Below, piece after piece: positions 23,093-30,717 of a stretch of 64,000 nt of DNA (its first letter is position 1; the number at the start of each line of letters is the position of its first letter). The translations under genes were made by a program, and so were the position numbers. This stretch comes from Micromonospora humi (GTDB lineage: Bacteria; Actinomycetota; Actinomycetes; Mycobacteriales; Micromonosporaceae). Location: positions 62,001 to 126,000 of the forward strand of contig NZ_FMDM01000016.1 of assembly GCF_900090105.1 (NCBI RefSeq), written 5' to 3'. The notes below the pieces were generated by a model, which was given only the letters and a program-made list of their open reading frames with translations, did not search any database and was not told the origin of the DNA.

Positions 23093-26000
23093 TCAGCCGG
23101 CGCGGAGGCGGGCCCGCAGCGCGTCGGCGGCGGCCCGTTCGCTGCGCTGCTCGGTGGCGTACGCCAGGCGCACCGCCTCCTCGGCACTGGCCAGCGCCTC
23201 GACCGGACGGCCGCAGGCGTCCAGCGCCTCGGCCAGCACCAGTCGCGCCACCACCTGGCTCCGGACGTCCTCGGCCGGGGCGGAGATCGCCCGCTGCGCC
23301 CAGTCCAGCGCCTGCTCCCGCTGGCCGTGCGCGAGCAGCGCGCCGGCGTACCGGGCCATCGTCTGGCGCCGGGAGAACAGCAACGAGGGCGCGTCGGCCG
23401 CCCCGGTGGCCACCGGGGCGAGCAGCCCCACCGCGGTGCCCGGGTCACCGGCCGCGACCCGCGCCATGGCCAGCAGCACCCGCGGCGCGACCTGGGCCGG
23501 CGCCTGCGGGTTGTGCGGTTCCACACTGGTCAGCACCGAACGCGCCTCCCGCTCGGCGGTCTCGCAGTCGCCCATCTCCAGCGCGACGAAGCCGCGCAGC
23601 GTGCCGGCCATCCCGGTGAGCAGTGGGTGGGTGGTGCGATCGGCGTACTCGAGGGCGTCGCAGAACAGGTCGGCCGCGTGTTCCGGCTCGCCCAGCCCGC
23701 GCGCCACCACGCCGCGCACCACCAGCGCGAAGCCCTGCCCCCAGTCGTCACCCACCTCGGCGAAGTCCCGGTACGCGCGCCGCGCCGCCCGGTCCGCCTC
23801 GGCCAGGTCGCCCAGCTCGGCCGTGGCGTACGCCTCGACCGCCCGCAGCGTGCCCACCGCCCACGCCTCGCCGACCCGTTCCCCGAACGGCAGGAACACC
23901 CGGGCCAGCCGACACGCCTCCCGCAGCCGGCCGGCGAGCAGCCGGGCGAACGCGGTGGTGCCGCGCAGCCAGGCCCGCCCGTACGGGTCCTTCAGCTCGG
24001 CGAAGAGCCGGGCGGCCCGGCCGAGCACCGCGTCCGTGCCGGCGAAGTCGCCCCGGGTGGTGGTCACCCAGGCCAGGTTCTGCAACGACCACGCCTGCCC
24101 GCGCGGGTCCCGGGCGGCGAGACTGACCTGGTAGGAGGCGGCCAGCCGGCTGCTCGCCTGCCCGAGCCGGCCGGCGATGAAGTCGGCCATGCCGAGCCGG
24201 CGCATCGCCGAGCCGCGCACGGTCGGCAGGTCCGCGTCGGTGGCGACCTGCAACGCCTCCTGATAGCTGCGCTCGGCCCGCTCGGCGTCGCCCAGGGTCT
24301 GCTGGGCCTGCCCGGCGAGCAGCAGCGCGGCGGCCCGGGTGGCCGGTTCGCCGGCGTTCGCGGCGATCTTCTCGGCCGAGGCGAGCGCGTCGGCCGGACG
24401 GCCGATCTGCAACAGCGCCCGGGCGTGCACCACCCGGTCGGCCGGGGGCACCGCGCCCCGGGCCAGCTCGGCCGCGCGTTCGGCGTACTCGACGGCGAGG
24501 GCCGGCTCGCCCACCCGCAGCGACCGTCGGGCGGCCCGGCCCAGCGCGGCCACGCCCAGGTCGGCGACCGCCCGGGCCGGCGCGTCCGGGCGGAGCTTCA
24601 CCGCGTCGGCCAGCACGGTCGCCCGCTCGACGTGCTCGGCGACGAAGTCGTCCCGGGCCGCCTCGGTGAACCCGCCCGCCGGGGCGCCGGCCGGGGACAC
24701 GCTCTCCGGCGCGGCCCAGCGCGCCAGCGCGGCGTGCCGCTCGGCCAGCTCGGCCTTGCTCACCCCGGCGTACGCGGCCTCCCGCATCAGCGGGGTGGCG
24801 AAGGCGAAGCCGGTGCGCGTGCGGTGCAGCATGCGGCGTTGCAGCAGTTCCTCGACGGCCCGCTCCCACTCGACCGCGGCCACCGCGGCGGGTCGACCGT
24901 CCCGCCCGGCCCGCTGCTCGCGCAGCGCCTCCAGCGCGCCGGCGACCGCGGCGTCGCCGACGACCGCGGCGTCACGCAGCACCGAGCGGGCGTCCGGCGG
25001 CAGCGCGTCGATCCGCGCGGCGAGGACGGCGGCCAGGTCCCGGGAGAGCAACCGGCTGCCCAGCGAGCCGGGAGCCAGGCGCCAGGACACGTCCGCGCCG
25101 CGGCCCGGGCCGGCGGTCAGCGCCCCGCGCTCCATCAGCAGCGTGACCAGCTCGGCCAGGTAGAACGGGTTGCCCTGGGCGGTGGCGAGCAGCCGGTCGG
25201 TGTCGGCCTGGGGCAGCCGGCCCCCGGCCAGATAGCTGGTGAGCAGCCGGGCCGCGTCCGCGCCGCGCAACGGCGGCAGCGCGTGCACCTCGGCGTCCGC
25301 GAGCCGGGTCAGCGCGCCGGCGGTCCGCACCAGTTCGGGGCGGCCGAGCAGCAGCACCAGCACCGGGCCGGCGAGCCGGTTGAGGGTCAGCGCGAGCGCC
25401 TTGACCGTCTCGGCGGTCGCGTCGTGCAGGTCGTCCACCACGATCACCATCGGCGCCTCGCCGGCGAGCGCGCTGAGCAGGTCCGCGACCGCGTTCGGCA
25501 CCGCCTCGGCGTCCGGTGGCGCGGTGGCGGCGTTCCACTCGACGCTGTCCGCGGCGGGCGGCAGCTCGGCGTACCCGAGCAGGGCCAGGAGCTGGTCCAC
25601 GGCGATCGGCGGCGGGTCGCCGGGGAGCCGGGCGAGGCGCTGGCCGAGCCGGCGCAGCCGCTCCTCGACGGCCGGCCGGGTGACCGCGGTGGCCGCGTCG
25701 TTGGGCAGGCCGACGGCGGCGCGGACCAGGTCGGCCAGGGGCGCCAGCCGGCGCCGCTCGCCGAACGCGGCGCAGCGGACCGAGAGCACCCGGGCGCCGG
25801 TGTGCGCCGCGTACCGGCCGGCGCCGACGTCGTAGCCGGCGGCGAGACGTTCCACCTCGGCGGCGAACCGGGACTTGCCGATGCCCGCCTCGGCGGTCAT
25901 CAGCAGCACCCGGGGCTCACCCCGGTCGATCACCTCGGCGAGCCGGCCGGCGACCCGACCGATCTCGGTCTCCCGGCCCACGTAGGGCGCCTCGTCGCCG

Positions 26001-26671
26001 AGACCGGACCGGGTGCCCGGCGCGTCCAGCAGGCCCAGCAGCTCGTACGCCTCGACCGGCTCGCGCTTGCCCTTGAGCCGCAGCGGGCGCAGCGCCCGCC
26101 AGGAGGCGACGTGCCGGGTCGCGGTGGAGGTCCGCGCGCCGGCGTAGATCGCGCCGACCGCGGCGGCGTCGGCGAGCCGGGCGGCGGTGTTCACCGTGTC
26201 GCCGATGACCGTGTACTCGATCGCGGCCTGGATGCCGGCGATGACGTCGCCGGTGTTGAGCCCGACCCGCAGGCCCAGCGGCGCGCCGCCGCCCCGCTCG
26301 TCGTCGAGCACCCGGCGGACGGCCCGCTGCATGGACAGCGCCGCCCGGACCGCGCGCTCGGCGTCGTCCTCGTGCGCGACCGGCGCGCCGAAGACCGCCA
26401 TGATCCCGTCGCCGGTGAGCTTGTCGACGTGCCCGCCGAACGTCTTGACCGCGCCGGCCAGGGCGGCGAGCACCCGGTCGGTGACCGCGCCGACCCGTTC
26501 CGGGTCGAGGTCCTCCGACCAGGAGGTGAATTCGGAGAGGTCGCCGAAGAGCACGGTGACCACGCGGCGCTCGGCGGCCGGCAGGGTGGCCGCGGCCGGC
26601 AGCGCCGCACCGCAGTTGTGGCAGAACCGCGCGCCGGGCACGGCGACGGTCCCGCACACCGGGCAGGTCAC
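23093..26671 (-). CDS. Class III adenylate/guanylate cyclase fused to AAA-type ATPase and TPR-like repeats
   Basis: 1192 residues. A zinc ribbon (CPVCG and CHNCG, Cys 3, 6, 18, 21) is followed by a class III cyclase domain about residues 35-210. It has VTVLFGDLSEFTSW (metal Asp), DKLTGDGIMAVFGAP (second metal Asp) and GDTVNTAARL (transition-state Asn and Arg), so it looks catalytically competent. Next is a predicted ATPase module with Walker A AEAGIGKSRF and Walker B VIVVDDLHDA, then about 500 residues of helical TPR-like repeats (for example ALVVRGVVARGLGEPEHA). This architecture is common in actinobacterial signalling ATPases. GTG 26671 overlaps the MBL-hydrolase stop (GTGA). The cue and the cyclic nucleotide made are not known; cAMP is most likely. 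Confidence 0.9.
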   Translation of the reverse strand: MTCPVCGTVAVPGARFCHNCGAALPAAATLPAAERRVVTVLFGDLSEFTSWSEDLDPERVGAVTDRVLAALAGAVKTFGGHVDKLTGDGIMAVFGAPVAHEDDAERAVRAALSMQRAVRRVLDDERGGGAPLGLRVGLNTGDVIAGIQAAIEYTVIGDTVNTAARLADAAAVGAIYAGARTSTATRHVASWRALRPLRLKGKREPVEAYELLGLLDAPGTRSGLGDEAPYVGRETEIGRVAGRLAEVIDRGEPRVLLMTAEAGIGKSRFAAEVERLAAGYDVGAGRYAAHTGARVLSVRCAAFGERRRLAPLADLVRAAVGLPNDAATAVTRPAVEERLRRLGQRLARLPGDPPPIAVDQLLALLGYAELPPAADSVEWNAATAPPDAEAVPNAVADLLSALAGEAPMVIVVDDLHDATAETVKALALTLNRLAGPVLVLLLGRPELVRTAGALTRLADAEVHALPPLRGADAARLLTSYLAGGRLPQADTDRLLATAQGNPFYLAELVTLLMERGALTAGPGRGADVSWRLAPGSLGSRLLSRDLAAVLAARIDALPPDARSVLRDAAVVGDAAVAGALEALREQRAGRDGRPAAVAAVEWERAVEELLQRRMLHRTRTGFAFATPLMREAAYAGVSKAELAERHAALARWAAPESVSPAGAPAGGFTEAARDDFVAEHVERATVLADAVKLRPDAPARAVADLGVAALGRAARRSLRVGEPALAVEYAERAAELARGAVPPADRVVHARALLQIGRPADALASAEKIAANAGEPATRAAALLLAGQAQQTLGDAERAERSYQEALQVATDADLPTVRGSAMRRLGMADFIAGRLGQASSRLAASYQVSLAARDPRGQAWSLQNLAWVTTTRGDFAGTDAVLGRAARLFAELKDPYGRAWLRGTTAFARLLAGRLREACRLARVFLPFGERVGEAWAVGTLRAVEAYATAELGDLAEADRAARRAYRDFAEVGDDWGQGFALVVRGVVARGLGEPEHAADLFCDALEYADRTTHPLLTGMAGTLRGFVALEMGDCETAEREARSVLTSVEPHNPQAPAQVAPRVLLAMARVAAGDPGTAVGLLAPVATGAADAPSLLFSRRQTMARYAGALLAHGQREQALDWAQRAISAPAEDVRSQVVARLVLAEALDACGRPVEALASAEEAVRLAYATEQRSERAAADALRARLRAG

Positions 26672-27468
26672 GGCTGCTCCACCCCGAGGTGTTCGAGCTG
26701 GGCGCGGACCGACCACTCGGCGGCCCACCACAGCGACCGGTCGACGTCGGCGTAGACCACGGCCACCACCTCGGGCGCGGTGGTGGCGCCGGCGGCCACG
26801 GCGGCGCGTACCTGGTCGAGCCGGGCCCGCCGGTGGGCAAGGTAGAAGTCGGCCGCCGCGCCGCAGTCGGCGAGCGCCGGGCCGTGGCCCGGCAGCGCCG
26901 GAATCCCGCGGTACGTCGAGAGCAGTTCCAGGCTCGACAGGTAGTCACCGAGGTGCCCGTCCGGGTGGGCGACCACGGTGGTGCCCCGGCCGAGGATGGT
27001 GTCGCCGGTCAGCACCACCCGCTCGCCGTCGTGCTCGACCAGGAAGCAGACCGAGTCGGCGGTGTGCCCGGGGGTGCTCAGCAGCCGGAGCGTCATCCCG
27101 AAGCCGCCGAGGTCCTCGACCGGACCGGTCAGCGGCTCACCGCCGATCGTGTGCGCCGGGTCGGCGGCGAGCACGGGCGCGCCGCCGAGCAGTTCGCTGA
27201 GCCGGGGCGCGCCCTCGGTGTGGTCCGGGTGCCCGTGCGTGATCAGCACGAGCCCGACCGGCCCGTGCGCGGCGATCGCGGCCAGGTGCTCCTCGTCGGC
27301 CGGCCCCGGGTCGACCACCACGGCCGGCGCGTCCGGGCCGGCCCGCAGCACCCAGGTGTTGGTCCCGTCGAGCGTCATCGCCCCCGGATTGGGCGCACGC
27401 AGCAGCGACACCCACCCCGGCAGTTCCTCCGCGAGGGCCGCTGCGGCCCCCGTCACACGCCCACCCAT
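26668..27468 (-). CDS. MBL-fold metallohydrolase (Rv3677c-like)
   Basis: 266 residues. THGHPDHTEG is the HxHxDH zinc motif, STPGHTADS and LTGDTILGRG supply the third His block and bridging Asp, and LPGHGPALADC the last His. The TLDGTNTWVL opening is typical of the glyoxalase II/LACTB2-like subgroup. It probably hydrolyses a thioester or related small substrate in the cytoplasm. ATG 27468 is preceded by TACGAT seven bases upstream, suggesting a leaderless transcript. It is co-translated with the cyclase gene downstream. In M. tuberculosis the homologous gene neighbours crp instead, by recollection. Confidence 0.85.
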   Translation of the reverse strand: MGGRVTGAAAALAEELPGWVSLLRAPNPGAMTLDGTNTWVLRAGPDAPAVVVDPGPADEEHLAAIAAHGPVGLVLITHGHPDHTEGAPRLSELLGGAPVLAADPAHTIGGEPLTGPVEDLGGFGMTLRLLSTPGHTADSVCFLVEHDGERVVLTGDTILGRGTTVVAHPDGHLGDYLSSLELLSTYRGIPALPGHGPALADCGAAADFYLAHRRARLDQVRAAVAAGATTAPEVVAVVYADVDRSLWWAAEWSVRAQLEHLGVEQP

Positions 27469-27498
27469 GGCAGCGATCGTACGACCCCGCCCGCCATC

Positions 27499-27578
27499 CC
27501 CCGCGATCTTGCAGTTCCGGCCCGGGGTTTGTCCTCGTTCGGGGCTTCTGCCGGGGCGCAACCTGCAAGATCGCGGGG
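27499..27578. repeat. GATCTTGCAG palindromic repeat (16-bp arms)
   Basis: CCCCGCGATCTTGCAG (27499-27514) is matched perfectly in reverse complement at 27563-27578, with a 48-base interior. The element fills the gap between the MBL gene start and the RidA gene end. A related copy lies at 45277-45343, sharing GATCTTGCA arms and CGGCCCGG/CCGGGC interior blocks. It may terminate RidA-operon transcription. Confidence 0.85.
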
Positions 27579-27586
27579 ACGGGGAG

Positions 27587-28048
27587 TTACGCGACCTCGA
27601 CGATCAGCTCGACCTCGACGGGGGCGTCGAGGGGGAGTTCGGCGACGCCCACCGCGCTGCGGGCGTGCCGGCCGGCCTCGCCGAAGACGGCACCGAGCAG
27701 GTCGGAGGCGCCGTTGATCACGGCCGGCTGGCCGGTGAAGCCGGTCGCGCTGGCCACGAACCCGGTCAGCTTCACGATCTTGACGACGTTCTCCAGCCCG
27801 ACCAGCGCGTCGATCGCGGCGAGCGCGTTCAGCGCACACCGCTCGGCCAGGTCCTTGGCCTGCTCGGCGGAGACACCGTTGCCGACCTTCCCGGTGGCGA
27901 GCAGCTTGCCCTCGGCCATCGGGAGTTGGCCCGAGACGTAGACGTGCTGCCCGGACTGGACGGCCGGCACGTAGCTGGCCACCGGCGGCACCACCTCGGG
28001 CAGTTCGAGACCGAGTTCGGCGAGCTTCGCGTGGGGTCCGTTGCTCAT
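27587..28048 (-). CDS. ridA: RidA/YjgF family enamine/imine deaminase
   Basis: 153 residues. VYVSGQLPM is the family's early strand (usually SGQ), NALAAIDALVGLENVVKIVKLTGFVAS and SAVGVAELPLDAPVEVELI the C-terminal signature, where RxxVGVxxLPxxxxVEV is conserved; here Arg lies just before SAVGV. RidA proteins hydrolyse reactive 2-aminoacrylate and other enamines formed by PLP enzymes. It starts 5 bases after the stop of the 51-residue DUF4177 gene, forming a two-gene unit. It is part of a locus conserved with mycobacteria (Rv3678c). The palindromic repeat immediately downstream probably ends the transcript. Confidence 0.88.
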   Translation of the reverse strand: MSNGPHAKLAELGLELPEVVPPVASYVPAVQSGQHVYVSGQLPMAEGKLLATGKVGNGVSAEQAKDLAERCALNALAAIDALVGLENVVKIVKLTGFVASATGFTGQPAVINGASDLLGAVFGEAGRHARSAVGVAELPLDAPVEVELIVEVA

Positions 28049-28053
28049 CTGAT

Positions 28054-28209
28054 CTAGCCCTTCGGGCGCTTCAGGTAGGCGACGAGCTGCTCCGGGTTCG
28101 GGCCGGGCACCACGGAGACCAGCTCCCAGCCGTCCTCGCCCCAGTTGTCGAGGATCTGCTTGGTCGCGTGGACCAGCAGCGGAACCGTGGCGTATTCCCA
28201 CTTCTGCAT
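28054..28209 (-). CDS. DUF4177-type 51-residue protein
   Basis: 51 residues beginning MQKWEYATVPLLVHATKQ, with WGEDGWELVSVVPGP in the middle and KRPKG at the end. The W-E-Y...GWELV pattern is the DUF4177 signature and the length is usual for the actinobacterial version. It lies directly upstream of ridA on the same strand with a 5-base gap, as in M. tuberculosis (Rv3678A next to Rv3678c, from memory) and Streptomyces. The function is unknown. There is no strong ribosome-binding site (GGGAGCC about 8-14 bases upstream is the best). Very short but confident because sequence pattern and synteny agree. Confidence 0.82.
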   Translation of the reverse strand: MQKWEYATVPLLVHATKQILDNWGEDGWELVSVVPGPNPEQLVAYLKRPKG

Positions 28210-28271
28210 CGGAGGAAGGCTCCCTTGCCTGGCTTGGACTTCGGTCAGGCACAGCCTACGGTCCGGCGACC

Positions 28272-28718
28272 TCAGCCGGTCGCGGGACGCTGCTCCGGCG
28301 CGGGCGGCTCGCCGCAGGGGCCCAGGTGCTCGTAGCGCTGCGGGCAGCGGCTGCGGTCGGCCAGCAGCAGATCGCAGAAGACCCGGTGCCGGTTGTTCTG
28401 GTCGTCGGCGGTGGAGACGGTGGTCTCCCCGGCGTCCAGTTCGGCCAGGAAGCCCAGCGAGGTGGCCACGATGCTGGCGAGCGCGGTAGCCGCCGCCAGG
28501 TCGGGCACCCGCACCGGCAGGTGGATGACGTAGCCGGGCTCCTCCTCGTCCCGGCCGCGGCCGGCGGGCCGGACCAGCGTGCGGACCACCTCGACCGGGG
28601 GGCGGTAGGAACGCTCGTTGAACGGCGTGCCCGCACCGGGGCCCTCGGCGTCGCCGGGCCGCGCGGCCCGGTCGCCGGGGGGAAACTGGGCTCGGGGAAT
28701 GTTCTCCGCGTCGCGCAT
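28272..28718 (-). CDS. Conserved hypothetical protein
   Basis: 148 residues; no known domain recognised. The N-terminal third is Pro/Gly/Arg-rich and probably disordered. The C-terminal part (VHLPVRVPDLAAATALAS-like hydrophobic strand, then FLAELDAGETTVSTADDQNN and DRSRCPQRYEHLGPCG) looks folded, with two to three Cys. Start ATG 28718 is supported by CCGGAGGCAGCGG just upstream, a good ribosome-binding site; a longer form from 28841 would have none. It lies upstream of the DUF4177-ridA pair on the same strand with a 62-base gap. Codon use fits a real gene. Confidence 0.65.
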   Translation of the reverse strand: MRDAENIPRAQFPPGDRAARPGDAEGPGAGTPFNERSYRPPVEVVRTLVRPAGRGRDEEEPGYVIHLPVRVPDLAAATALASIVATSLGFLAELDAGETTVSTADDQNNRHRVFCDLLLADRSRCPQRYEHLGPCGEPPAPEQRPATG

Positions 28719-29053
28719 CCGCTGCCTCCGGGCGTCATACCTGCTCACAAGCACCATCGGGCGGCTCGAAGTCCCCCGATCCGGCCACCGCGTCGCGACG
28801 AACGTAGGACGCGGCGACCGTCCCGACAACGGGACGCGCATGACTGATCACGTTAAGTCACATATGCGACACAAGGCTGGTCGGGAACGCGACGGCTTTC
28901 TCGCGTTCGGCACGCCGTCCACGCGGGGCTGGCAACCGGCCCGCCGACCGCTACCCTTCCGGACTGGGCGCGCGCGGTGCGCACACCCACCACCTCGACC
29001 CCGTGCCCGTCGCCTGGGGCGGCGACGGGCGCGCCGCAACCCGGGGGAGATCG
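28719..29053. other. Divergent intergenic region with two inverted repeats
   Basis: 335 bases without a gene between divergent starts. CGTCCCG-ACAA-CGGGACG (28819-28836) is a compact palindrome that could be an operator. GCCCGTCGCC (29005-29014) pairs with 29021-29030 across a 6-base loop and would form a hairpin in the leader of the 29054 gene, about 24 bases before its start. CTACCCT near 28970 is a possible -10 for that gene. A relatively AT-rich patch, around ATCACGTTAAGTCACATATG, follows the first palindrome. Confidence 0.5.
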
Positions 29054-29659
29054 ATGACCCAACCACCCGCCGGTGGCGCCACCGGCACGCCTGGCGACCC
29101 CTTCCCACCACCGTCCTCCGCCGGGGCCACGCCGGCCGGACCCGGCCAACCACCGCTCACCGCCACTCCGGGGCCCGCGCCCGGTCACCCGCCGTACCCG
29201 GCCGGCGCGCCGAGGCGCAAACGCCCGACGCTGCTGATCGCCTCGATCGTGCTGGCCGCGGCGGTGCTGCTCTGCGGCGGTGGCGGCACGGTCGCCTTCC
29301 TCGCCCTGCGCAACGGCGAGGACGGCCAGGGCGCCAAGGAGCCACAGGTGGCGGTGGACGGCTTCGTCAAGGCGGTCTACCAGGACCGGGACGCCGAGAA
29401 GGCGGCCACGTTCGTCTGCTCCGCCGCCCGCGACGACGAGAAGATCGCCGCCAAGGTCGCCGAGGTGCAGAAGTACGCCGGCCAGTACCAGAACCCCCGG
29501 TTCCGCTGGACCAACCCGACGGTCGACAACCAGACCGGGGACCGGGCCACGGTCTCCACCCGGGTCACCATGACCACCGCCGACGAGAAGGTCGCCGACC
29601 AGGAGCTGCGCTTCACCGTGGTGCGGAAGACGGGTTGGTGGGTCTGCGAGGTCGCCTGA
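29054..29659 (+). CDS. Membrane-anchored protein with Pro-rich cytoplasmic N-terminus
   Basis: 201 residues. Residues 1 to about 55 are Pro/Gly/Ala-rich and disordered. KRPTLLIASIVLAAAVLLCGGGGTVAFLAL (split here: TLLIASIVLAAAVLLCGG) is a single transmembrane helix about 60-82. The outer part (QVAVDGFVKAVYQDRDAEKAATFVC, then RFTVVRKTGWWVCEV) resembles small NTF2-like/DUF4878 extracytoplasmic domains with two Cys that could pair. ATG 29054 follows a GGGGGAGATCG ribosome-binding site. It lies immediately upstream of the ArsA-like pair, but those genes have their own -10 element. No function can be assigned. Confidence 0.7.
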   Translation: MTQPPAGGATGTPGDPFPPPSSAGATPAGPGQPPLTATPGPAPGHPPYPAGAPRRKRPTLLIASIVLAAAVLLCGGGGTVAFLALRNGEDGQGAKEPQVAVDGFVKAVYQDRDAEKAATFVCSAARDDEKIAAKVAEVQKYAGQYQNPRFRWTNPTVDNQTGDRATVSTRVTMTTADEKVADQELRFTVVRKTGWWVCEVA

Positions 29660-29673
29660 TCCCGACGGCTGGT

Positions 29674-29679
29674 TACGCT
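29674..29679 (+). promoter_or_regulatory. -10 element TACGCT for a leaderless ArsA gene
   Basis: TACGCT ends 6 bases before GTG 29686. The same hexamer and spacing occur before the second ArsA gene at 30706-30711, so the two genes appear to be driven by matched promoters. Confidence 0.6.
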
Positions 29680-29685
29680 CGACGG

Positions 29686-30660
29686 GTGGCAGCGAGTGAG
29701 CAGCCGGCCGAGTCCGCCGGCAGATGGCGGGGCCGCCTGCACGTGGTGACCGGCAAGGGCGGCACGGGCAAGACCAGCGTGGCGGCCGCGCTGGCCCTCG
29801 GGCTGGCCGCCGGGGGCCGGCGCACCCTGCTGGTCGAGGTCGAGGGGCGGCAGGGCATCGCCCAGCTCTTCGACACCGACCCGCTGCCCTACGAGGAGCG
29901 GCACCTCACCGACGCCCCCGGCGGCGGTGAGGTGCGGGCCCTGGCGGTGGACGCCGAGGAGGCGCTCCTCGAATACCTGGACATGTTCTACAAGCTCGGC
30001 GCGGCCGGCCGCGCGCTGCGCAAGCTCGGCGCGATCGACTTCGCCACCACGATCGCCCCGGGCCTGCGCGACGTGCTGCTCACCGGCAAGGTCAAGGAGG
30101 CCACCACCCGCAGCGTCGGGTCACGCCGGGCGTACGACGCGGTGGTGCTGGACGCCCCGCCCACCGGGCGGATCGGCCGTTTCCTCAACGTCACGGCGGA
30201 GACCGCCCGACTCGCGAAGGTCGGCCCGATCAAGACCCAGAGCGAGGGGGTCTCCGCGCTGCTGCGCTCGCCGATGACCTCCGTGCACGTGGTGACGCTG
30301 CTGGAGGAGATGCCGGTCCAGGAGACGCTCGACGCGGTGGCCGACCTGTCCCAGCTCGGCTTCCCGGTCGGCCGGGTGATCGTGAACGGTGTCCGCCCGC
30401 CGGTGCCGGCCGGTCGCGCGGTGACCGCGGCCGAGCTGAAGCGGGGGTTGGCCGCCGCCGGCCTGCCCACCGACGCCCGGACCGTGGCCGGCCTCGCCGG
30501 GGAGGCGCGCGACCAGCGGGTACGCCGTGAGCTTGAGGACTCGCTCCGCGGCGACCTGGTGGAGCTGGGGCTGCCCCTGACCGAGCTGCCGCTGCTGCCC
30601 GACGGGGTCGACCGGGCGGGGCTGGCGACGCTCGCCGACGCGCTCGTCCGGGCGGATTGA
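29686..30660 (+). CDS. ArsA/Get3-like ATPase (first of pair)
   Basis: 324 residues. TGKGGTGKTSVAAALA is the deviant Walker A of the ArsA/Get3/MinD group (KGGxGKT). DAVVLDAPPTGRIGRFLNV carries the switch II DxPPTG motif, and VIVNGVRPPV is the A-loop-like segment. There are no arsenic-binding Cys motifs, so arsenite export is unlikely. In mycobacteria the homologous pair (Rv3679/Rv3680) forms a Get3-like complex linked to stress tolerance. GTG 29686 is fixed by the TACGCT box 6 bases upstream. The second ATPase gene follows after 57 bases with an identical box. Confidence 0.9.
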   Translation: MAASEQPAESAGRWRGRLHVVTGKGGTGKTSVAAALALGLAAGGRRTLLVEVEGRQGIAQLFDTDPLPYEERHLTDAPGGGEVRALAVDAEEALLEYLDMFYKLGAAGRALRKLGAIDFATTIAPGLRDVLLTGKVKEATTRSVGSRRAYDAVVLDAPPTGRIGRFLNVTAETARLAKVGPIKTQSEGVSALLRSPMTSVHVVTLLEEMPVQETLDAVADLSQLGFPVGRVIVNGVRPPVPAGRAVTAAELKRGLAAAGLPTDARTVAGLAGEARDQRVRRELEDSLRGDLVELGLPLTELPLLPDGVDRAGLATLADALVRAD

Positions 30661-30705
30661 CTCACACCTGCGGCCGGCACGGAGCAGAGAGCCCCTCGGG
30701 ACCGA

Positions 30706-30711
30706 TACGCT
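30706..30711 (+). promoter_or_regulatory. -10 element TACGCT for the second ArsA gene
   Basis: Six bases separate this hexamer from GTG 30718, the same geometry as the copy at 29674-29679. It favours GTG 30718 over the TTG at 30715 as the start codon. Confidence 0.6.
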
Positions 30712-30717
30712 CGATTG

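Noticed and set aside
22214..26755. 1513-codon + strand open frame opposite the kinase and cyclase genes
   Set aside because: Low-complexity Gly/Arg/His/Gln composition and no recognisable fold; the minus-strand genes carry complete kinase and cyclase motifs.
28845..28868. CRP-type site around CACGTTAAGTCACA
   Set aside because: The two half-sites are not inverted at the TGTGA-N6-TCACA spacing; one half-site only.
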